Source: Chitinophaga pinensis (GTDB lineage Bacteria > Bacteroidota > Bacteroidia > Chitinophagales > CAIOSU01). Taken from it: DNA of 64,000 nucleotides. A program made the translations under genes and the position numbers. The stretch is taken from positions 124,001 through 188,000 of the forward strand of contig CAMDKI010000002.1 of NCBI GenBank assembly GCA_945901065.1, given 5' to 3'. Under the pieces are notes generated by a model. That model had not been told where the DNA came from, ran no database searches, and was given only the letters and a program-made list of their open reading frames with translations. Positions 57,961-64,000 of this stretch are shown here, in pieces. How positions within the stretch are numbered: position 1 is the first letter of the stretch; each line of letters begins with the position of its first letter.

Positions 57961-59330
57961 ACAGGATATTCAACAAAGATTTCGACTTAAACAGGCGATA
58001 CCTGGCATCAGTTGAGTTAAGCAGCAACAAAACAGCCAAACTTGCGGCAAAGGTGTTGGTGGTGTTTTCAATAATGTCGTTTTTATTATTGTTTTTTCCA
58101 TGGACCCAAAATGTGCAAGTTTCGGGCAATGTGATTACGCTGCGCCCCGAACAAAAGCCGCAACCAATCAACTCAATTATTGCGGGTAAAATAGCCCGTT
58201 GGTATGTTAGAGAAGGCCAAATGGTTGAAAAGGGCGATACCATATTGTACCTTGAAGAAGTAAATGACAAATACCTAGATACGCTCTTGTTGCAGCGCCT
58301 GTCATCTCAAGTAGATGCCAAAAAGCAGGCCGTAGATTTTTACAAAGAAAAAATTGCAAGCCAAACTGATCAGTTGGGTTCGTTGCTCTCCATTCAAAAG
58401 CTAAAGTTTGAGCAGGCAAAAAACAAGCTTGAACAAAGCAGGTTGAAGGTAGTAACCGATAGCATAAACATGATAGCCGCCGAAACCGATTTGAACGTTG
58501 CGCAGCAACAATACAACCGTTTTGACACTTTATACCGAAAGGGGCTAAAGTCGCTCACGGAACTGGAGGGAAGAAAATTGAAGCTCCAAGAAACACAGGC
58601 CAAATTGTTAAGTGCGCAAAACAAAGTGCTTACTACCCGAAATGAGTTTTTAAATGCCGAAATTGAAATGACTGGCATTATGAACGAATACCAAGAGAAA
58701 ATTTTTAAAACCGAGAGCGAGCAGTTTTCGGGCTTCACCGACCTTTACCAAGCAGAAGGAGAATGGCTCAAGCTTCGCAATGAGCTCTCGAATATTCAAG
58801 TAAGGGGAAACTTTTATTTTGTAACAAGCCCACAAAGCGGCTTGGTAAGCAGGACCATAGCATCGGGCCTTGGTGAGTTTATAAGTGCTGGCCAAACTGT
58901 TGCTCAAATTGTGCCAAACGAACAAGATTTGGTGCTCGAACTATTTGTGCGGCCGGTTGATTTGCCGCTATTGCATCCAGGTGGCAAAGCAAGGGTTCAG
59001 TTTGATGGCTGGCCAGCTTTTGTGTTCTCTGGGTGGCCATCGGTAACCCAAGGTACTTACGGGGCAGTAGTTATTGCAGTTGACAAGGTTATAAGCCCGA
59101 ACGGAAAGTTCAGGATACTGGCTGCCCCTGACAAAGATGATATTGAATGGCCCAGTGCTATAAGGGTAGGCTCGGGCACCAATGCATGGATAATGCTCGA
59201 AGACGTGCCAGTTTGGTTTGAACTATGGCGCCAGTTTAATGGTTTCCCACCTGAGTTTTATACTCCCGAAGGCAACAAGACCAGCACCACCGATAAACAA
59301 CCAGAGAAAGGCAAAGATGAAAAGAAATAA
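57957..59330 (+). CDS. HlyD-family periplasmic adaptor
   Basis: A 457-residue membrane fusion protein. A single N-terminal helix (residues 29-48, VLVVFSIMSFLLLFFPW) anchors it; VQVSGNVITLRPEQKPQPINSIIAGKIARWYVREGQMVEKGDTILYLEEV is the biotinyl-lipoyl-like domain; residues 105-280 form a long coiled coil; then SPQSGLVSRTIASGLGEFISAGQTVAQIVP completes the lipoyl domain and a beta-barrel domain follows. It bridges the ABC exporter and the TolC-type channel. ATG overlaps the exporter stop (ATGA). Confidence 0.9.
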   Translation: MNRIFNKDFDLNRRYLASVELSSNKTAKLAAKVLVVFSIMSFLLLFFPWTQNVQVSGNVITLRPEQKPQPINSIIAGKIARWYVREGQMVEKGDTILYLEEVNDKYLDTLLLQRLSSQVDAKKQAVDFYKEKIASQTDQLGSLLSIQKLKFEQAKNKLEQSRLKVVTDSINMIAAETDLNVAQQQYNRFDTLYRKGLKSLTELEGRKLKLQETQAKLLSAQNKVLTTRNEFLNAEIEMTGIMNEYQEKIFKTESEQFSGFTDLYQAEGEWLKLRNELSNIQVRGNFYFVTSPQSGLVSRTIASGLGEFISAGQTVAQIVPNEQDLVLELFVRPVDLPLLHPGGKARVQFDGWPAFVFSGWPSVTQGTYGAVVIAVDKVISPNGKFRILAAPDKDDIEWPSAIRVGSGTNAWIMLEDVPVWFELWRQFNGFPPEFYTPEGNKTSTTDKQPEKGKDEKK

Positions 59331-60744
59331 TCTTGATTTGGTTTTTCGGTTGCTGATGCTGCCCATTACTATTTTATTATGCAGCACACTATCGCACGCG
59401 GGTACTGACTCAACCAAAGTTTTCGGATTTGAAGAGTTTATGGGCTGGGTAAAACAGCACCACCCCGTGATGGCGCGCGCTACCATTATTACCGAACAGG
59501 CCGAAAACAATTTACTTCATGCAAGAGGCAATTTCGATCCGCAAATACAGGGCGACTTTAACCAAAAAGATTATGGCGACAAAACATATTACCGCATAGC
59601 ACAAGGCGGGCTATTTGTGCCTGCATGGTTTGGTGCTGATGTAACTGTAAACTACCGATACAGCGAAGGGGAACAATTAGACCCACAAAACTATGTTCCC
59701 GACCCCGGCATTATGGAATTTGGCATATCGGTTCCATTATCGCCAGCATTGTGGATGGACAAGCGCCGCGCTGCCCTCAAAAATGCTAAGCTTTATACCC
59801 AGTCGGCAGGTTGGCAGCAGATAGACTTAACCAACCAATTGTACCTAGAGAGCGCGCTTGATTATTGGGATTGGGCATTGCAATATGAGCGGCTTGCCGT
59901 ATTTGAAGAGGCCCTTGCTATAGCCGAGAGGCAATATAACCAAGTGCGCAACGGTGTACTTGCAGGCGACAGGGCTGCTATTGATACTATTGAAGCGGCA
60001 TTGTTGCTGCAGCAAGTAAGAATTAACCTTACAGAAGCTCAAATGCTGTCTCAAAATGCTAAATACCAACTAGGGGTGCATTTATGGCTGGAGGGCAATG
60101 TTCCGCTTGAAGTAAGCGACGAATTGATTCCGGAATCTATACTATCGATAAGTACCTATTGGAATATACCTGCCGATGAGTCGTTTTTGGATGCACACCC
60201 GTTAGTAAACACCTTGCTCATCGATAAGCAAATGCAACTTGTTGATCAGCAATTGTATAAAGCCTCTCTTTTCCCAAAAATAAAACTCAAATATCAAATG
60301 CTGGCTGGGTTAGAGCCTTTGGAATTTGATTTTGAAACAGGCGGTAATACCTTGCAAAACAACCATGCCCTTGGCGTTGGGTTGAGCATACCCATCTTTT
60401 GGGCCAATGAACGAGCCAACCTTTACCAATCAAAATTGAAAATTAGGGATACCGACTTAAAGATTGCGTTAAAAAGTATAGAGCTTACCACTAAATACAA
60501 ACAACTAAGCAACCAAGCAACTACCTACAACGACCAGATAGTACTTTTAAATGAAAACGTGGCAGGCTACAGGATAATGGTAAATGCCGAAGAGACATTG
60601 CTGTACCAAGGCGAAAGCTCATTGTTTATGATAAATGCCCGGGTAAATAAGTTGTTAGATGCCCAATTAAAGTTAGCAGAGCTTCACTTCAAACGCCAAA
60701 AAACCTACGTTTATTGGTATGTTATGGCCGGTAAAGGATTCTGA
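59317..60744 (+). CDS. TolC-family outer membrane channel
   Basis: A 475-residue outer membrane efflux protein: signal MKRNNLDLVFRLLMLPITILLCSTLSHAG, then two coiled-coil repeats typical of TolC (FEEFMGWVKQHHPVMARATIITEQAENNLLHARGNFDPQI...; LDAHPLVNTLLIDKQMQLVDQQLYKASLFPKIKLKYQML...). It completes the ABC-HlyD-TolC tripartite complex. ATG 59317 starts 14 bases before the HlyD stop, since the signal peptide begins there; the longer frame from 59218 lies inside hlyD. Confidence 0.9.
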   Translation: MKRNNLDLVFRLLMLPITILLCSTLSHAGTDSTKVFGFEEFMGWVKQHHPVMARATIITEQAENNLLHARGNFDPQIQGDFNQKDYGDKTYYRIAQGGLFVPAWFGADVTVNYRYSEGEQLDPQNYVPDPGIMEFGISVPLSPALWMDKRRAALKNAKLYTQSAGWQQIDLTNQLYLESALDYWDWALQYERLAVFEEALAIAERQYNQVRNGVLAGDRAAIDTIEAALLLQQVRINLTEAQMLSQNAKYQLGVHLWLEGNVPLEVSDELIPESILSISTYWNIPADESFLDAHPLVNTLLIDKQMQLVDQQLYKASLFPKIKLKYQMLAGLEPLEFDFETGGNTLQNNHALGVGLSIPIFWANERANLYQSKLKIRDTDLKIALKSIELTTKYKQLSNQATTYNDQIVLLNENVAGYRIMVNAEETLLYQGESSLFMINARVNKLLDAQLKLAELHFKRQKTYVYWYVMAGKGF

Positions 60745-60913
60745 AATAAAAAATAAATTATTTCCATCCTAATACAACCTTTTTGCCTCGGTTGTCGTTA
60801 TCAAGGTATAGGCTATTAGTTCCCAACGATTTATGGACCAACACCCCGTTGTCGGATTGCTTTTAAAGAGCTAGTCCCTATACTTTTTAGATGACCAACT
60901 AACGTAATTACCA

Positions 60914-61054
60914 ATGGACCACTTACTCTTGACCACCGCACAAACCGCGGGCATAGTTATAGCAACTTGCTTATTTGCTGATTTCATTATCATCCACTTG
61001 GTGCGGTATGGCAAAATTAAACGCATCCAGCGCAAATCAGTAACCAGTAAATAG
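60914..61054 (+). CDS. Possible 46-aa single-helix membrane protein
   Basis: A short frame, MDHLLLTTAQTAGIVIATCL continuing FADFIIIHLVRYGKIKRIQRKSVTSK. It has one hydrophobic segment (about residues 9-30) and a basic tail, the positive-inside pattern of a small inner membrane protein. It lies 170 bases past the tolC stop, so it may have its own promoter. It is only a candidate: no homologue comparison is possible here and short frames can be chance. Confidence 0.4.
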   Translation: MDHLLLTTAQTAGIVIATCLFADFIIIHLVRYGKIKRIQRKSVTSK

Positions 61055-61064
61055 TTGTTTGCTT

Positions 61065-64000
61065 TTACCTTAGCACCGTTACATTTCCTTTTAAGAACAC
61101 ATCGCCACCATTAGGGCAAGTACCTTCAAGGTAATATACAAATACACCTGGGTCAACCATTGAATTGTGGTATGTTCCGTTCCATCCTTGCTCCATATCA
61201 CTGGTTTCGAACACCAAGTTACCCCAACGGTCGAAGATTCTGAATACCTTAATTTGCTCAAACGAATGGCTGCGCACGTATAGTACGTCGTTGCTCTCAT
61301 CATTGTTCGGCGAGAACGAGTTAGGTACAAAAATATCCTGCTCGCAAGTGGTCAAAACCTTTACGCTTACGTCATCGTCAGCAGTACAACCATTTACATC
61401 GGTTACAAACACATTATAGGTATTGCTACCCCACGCGTTGAAACTTATGTTATCACAATCGCTGCAATCAAGGCTATCGTTCGGGCTCCAGTAGTATTCT
61501 GCTATATTGCCCGTGGTATTGGCATTCAATGTCACGTATTCGCCCGCCAATACAGTTCTATTCGGTCCAAGGTCAACCGTCGGCAAGCTGTTTACCACAA
61601 TGTTTATTGATTGAGTATCAGCCGCACAACCTTCGCTGTTGACAGCTACTTGAACAGTCATGCTTTCGCCAGGGAAAAACGTTTGCGACAAACGGTTCGG
61701 GTTATTAAACATGCTTTCTGGCAACCAAGTAATGGTATAACCTGATAAGCCCGTTTCTAAAATATCAATACTCAAATTCACGTTTTGGCCATCACAAATA
61801 ACAGCCCCATCGCTTACCGCAGCCAATATGGTTTCAATTACTTTCACATTTACGGTGTCGAAATCATTACAACCGTATTGGTTGTATGCCTCAACAATAT
61901 AAGTGGTGCTAATAGTTGGAGCAATTATAGGGCTTTGGATAGTAGCATCGGGCTGGCCATTTGCGGTCCAGATGAAGCCAGTAGCGCCAGTGGCATTGGT
62001 AGTCAATTCCAACGTTTCGCTATTACACAAGGTCACATCCTCAATAGTTTGTACCGTTGGCAAAGGCCTAACATTTACCCTTACGGTATCTAAAGTGCTA
62101 CAGCCAAACTCATTGTATCCTACTACTAAATAAGTAATGCTCTCAGTTGGGGTAGCCGTTGGGTTAGTGCAATCAAGGCACGAAATGTCTTGATTCGGGC
62201 CCCAAGCATAATCAATAGCACCCGATACCTGCAAGTTGGCACTTTCGCCCAAGCAAATATCAACGTTAGGCGATACAGTAATAGCTGGCACTGGGTTCAC
62301 CTTAAGTACTATACTATCAATGGCAGCGCAGCCATTGGTATCGGTAACCAACACGGTATAGGTTATGTCTTGCGCAGCATAAGCAGTGGTATTCGGCAAA
62401 GTTGACGTTGTAAGATAGGCAGTTGGGGTCCAAACATAATCGCTACCACCAGTTGCGGTAAACCTGAGGCTATCGCCAAAGCAAGCAACGGTGTCGCCGG
62501 TAATTTCTGGTATCGGCAGTGCATTTACCGTAACCTTAACAGTATCAAAAGCGGTACAACCGTTAAGGAACTCGGTGCGCAAGAAATAATCGGTAGTGGT
62601 AGTTGGCTTCACGGTTGGGTTCGCAATACTAGGGTCGCTAATATATTGGTCTCCGCTCCAAACAAATATTTGGCCACCAAAACCTTGCAGTTGTGCTAAT
62701 TGCCCGAAACATATCGTGGTATCAGGACCACCAATAGCCACAGGAGATGGCAACATATCCACTACCTGCATGGCAGTATCCATACAACCGTAGCTATCTT
62801 GCACAAGCAGTACAATTTCCCTTTGGCCAGGAGTGCTGTAAGTTACCGTAGTGTTTTGGGTGTTGGCCAAACCACCATCATCCAAGTTCCATAACCAAGA
62901 AACGATTGGGTTATCGCCGCTACTTTGATCAGTTAGGGTAATATGCTGTGGGGTGCAAGCGCTCGAATCGGATAAGGTAAAAATAGCCTCTAGCTGATGC
63001 ACTACAACATCTATTTCGGCAGTGCTTTGGCAACCGTTCGCATCGGTAACCATTACAGTGTAAGTTACACTGCTATCGGGTGCTGCAACTACCATGTTGC
63101 AAGCATTGCCACAATTAATGCCTTGTGTTGGGGTCCAAACATAATCAACCCCGCCACTTGCTGTTAACTCCACCGTTTGGCTGTGACAAATAGTCGTATC
63201 AGGGCTCGTAATTACAATAGGCAACGGATTAACCGTAATGGTTACTTCCTCTGACCTTGGGCAACCATTCGCACCAGTTGCGGTTAGGGTATAAGTGGTA
63301 GTGCTGTCAGGAGTGGCAATGGTAGTGCTACAAGTATCGCAAGCTAAGCCAGCAGAAGGCTGCCATAAATAAGTAAATGGTTGCATTGAGCCGCCTGAAA
63401 TTTCAACCGCATTGCCAAAGCAAATAGTAGTATCAGGGTTAATGGTAATGCCCGGCAACAACAACCGAGTAATGGTAGTTGATCCGGTATTGATACAACC
63501 ATTGGTATCGGTAACCTGAACGGTATAAGTGTGCACCAAATTAGTTGGGCTAAAAGGATTGGCAATAGGGTTAGGGCATGCAGTGCAGCTCAAACCTGAT
63601 GCTGGAGTCCATAGGTAGCCAACGCCGCCTGTGGCGTTCAATTGCAGTACATCACCATTACATAGCTCTTGGCTTGGAGTGGTAGTTACCACGGGCAATG
63701 GGTTTACATTAACTATAACTTGGCTAGTGCCTTGGCAACCGTTTGCATCTGTTACAGTTAAACCATAGGTGGTGGTATTGGTAGGGAATGCCTGTGGCGA
63801 GGCAACAGTAGCATCGCTCAAACTAACAGCAGGAGACCACTGGTAAACCACGCCGCCAGTACCTTGCAAAGTAGCCGTATCGTTTATACAGATAGTGCGA
63901 TCGGGGCCAGCTGCAACTGCTGGTAATGCGTTGATGGTAATAACCATTCTGGTAGTATCGATACAACCAGTGCTGGTTGTAACTTGCAATTGGGCAGTAT
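61065..64000 (-). CDS. Repeat-rich gliding-motility-associated T9SS protein (partial, 5' end outside window)
   Basis: The last 978 residues of a very large secreted protein. It consists of about eleven Ig/PKD-like repeats of 80-95 residues with the pattern (N)PLPxVxxxPxxxxCxGxxxxLxxxGGxxYxWxPxxxLxCxxCxxPxAxPxxTTTYxVxVTDxNGC. One is a true PKD domain (LTDQSSGDNPIVSWLWNLDDGG). The C-terminus is the gliding-motility-associated type B sorting domain: DIFVPNSFSPNNDESNDVLYV...FRIFDRWGNLVFETSDMEQGWNGTYHN...GVFVYYLEGTCPNGGDVFLKGNVTVLR. The frame is still open at the window edge. It would be displayed on the cell surface, probably as an adhesin. Confidence 0.92.
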   Translation of the reverse strand, partial: TAQLQVTTSTGCIDTTRMVITINALPAVAAGPDRTICINDTATLQGTGGVVYQWSPAVSLSDATVASPQAFPTNTTTYGLTVTDANGCQGTSQVIVNVNPLPVVTTTPSQELCNGDVLQLNATGGVGYLWTPASGLSCTACPNPIANPFSPTNLVHTYTVQVTDTNGCINTGSTTITRLLLPGITINPDTTICFGNAVEISGGSMQPFTYLWQPSAGLACDTCSTTIATPDSTTTYTLTATGANGCPRSEEVTITVNPLPIVITSPDTTICHSQTVELTASGGVDYVWTPTQGINCGNACNMVVAAPDSSVTYTVMVTDANGCQSTAEIDVVVHQLEAIFTLSDSSACTPQHITLTDQSSGDNPIVSWLWNLDDGGLANTQNTTVTYSTPGQREIVLLVQDSYGCMDTAMQVVDMLPSPVAIGGPDTTICFGQLAQLQGFGGQIFVWSGDQYISDPSIANPTVKPTTTTDYFLRTEFLNGCTAFDTVKVTVNALPIPEITGDTVACFGDSLRFTATGGSDYVWTPTAYLTTSTLPNTTAYAAQDITYTVLVTDTNGCAAIDSIVLKVNPVPAITVSPNVDICLGESANLQVSGAIDYAWGPNQDISCLDCTNPTATPTESITYLVVGYNEFGCSTLDTVRVNVRPLPTVQTIEDVTLCNSETLELTTNATGATGFIWTANGQPDATIQSPIIAPTISTTYIVEAYNQYGCNDFDTVNVKVIETILAAVSDGAVICDGQNVNLSIDILETGLSGYTITWLPESMFNNPNRLSQTFFPGESMTVQVAVNSEGCAADTQSINIVVNSLPTVDLGPNRTVLAGEYVTLNANTTGNIAEYYWSPNDSLDCSDCDNISFNAWGSNTYNVFVTDVNGCTADDDVSVKVLTTCEQDIFVPNSFSPNNDESNDVLYVRSHSFEQIKVFRIFDRWGNLVFETSDMEQGWNGTYHNSMVDPGVFVYYLEGTCPNGGDVFLKGNVTVLR

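Overview
The window reads as chromosomal DNA of a Bacteroidota bacterium, probably a gliding, T9SS-equipped environmental lineage. Four things support this. At least six secreted proteins carry type IX secretion C-terminal sorting domains, including one gliding-motility-type (type B) domain. Many genes are preceded by the Bacteroidota -7 promoter element TAnnTTTG, sometimes with TTG about 18-20 bp upstream. Shine-Dalgarno sequences are nearly absent. Families typical of the phylum are present (PaaN, a ParE-type topoisomerase subunit, LVIVD lipoproteins, an HlyD/TolC exporter). The genus cannot be named from sequence alone.

Layout. 1-4.9 kb: the 5' part of an HMG-CoA lyase gene, lipoproteins, a bacterial deoxyhypusine-synthase-like protein, a DUF2185 protein and a 43-bp perfect palindrome. 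4.9-11.2 kb: fatty acid desaturase, outer-membrane protein, LVIVD lipoprotein, an ECF sigma factor with a putative anti-sigma/beta-barrel fusion, and a DUF1499 protein. 11.2-19.2 kb: an orphan coding-like frame, a histidine kinase/response regulator pair, a VWA protein, two lipoproteins (one a 53-aa His-rich peptide) divergent from a CopA-type copper ATPase. 19.2-25.4 kb: M3 oligopeptidase, thioesterase, PRPP synthetase with ribosomal protein bL25, and a serine hydrolase. 25.5-28.5 kb: an operon of acyl-CoA dehydrogenase, APH-type kinase and histidine phosphatase that corresponds to the two halves of animal ACAD10/11 and to bacterial LvaA/LvaC. 28.6-29.6 kb: a minus-strand tRNA region with tRNA-Pro, an odd TTG-anticodon tRNA, tRNA-Ser, and a GIY-YIG gene whose 3' end runs into a broken tRNA copy. 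29.7-35.9 kb: citrate synthase, long FabG-type reductase, RelE/ParE toxin-antitoxin pair, phosphodiesterase, PaaN and a GreA-like protein. 35.9-39.3 kb: archaemetzincin lipoprotein plus VWA protein, and two LuxR-type regulators, one with a receiver that lacks its phosphoacceptor. 39.6-49.2 kb: large secreted T9SS cargo proteins, including tandem FG-GAP paralogues. 49.4-55.8 kb: dipeptidase, HD phosphohydrolase, ParE-type subunit, TIGR03643-like protein, MBL hydrolase and DUF2147. 55.9-60.7 kb: an ABC-HlyD-TolC operon whose ATPase domain has lost every canonical catalytic motif. 61.1 kb to the end: a large repeat-rich type B T9SS protein that continues beyond the window.

The most noteworthy items are the degenerate-ATPase type I secretion-like operon, the tRNA/GIY-YIG composite locus with a mosaic tRNA, the ACAD10/11-like operon, and a family of short intergenic word repeats and palindromes that recur near start codons. 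There is no CRISPR array, insertion sequence or rRNA operon, and no recognisable prophage.
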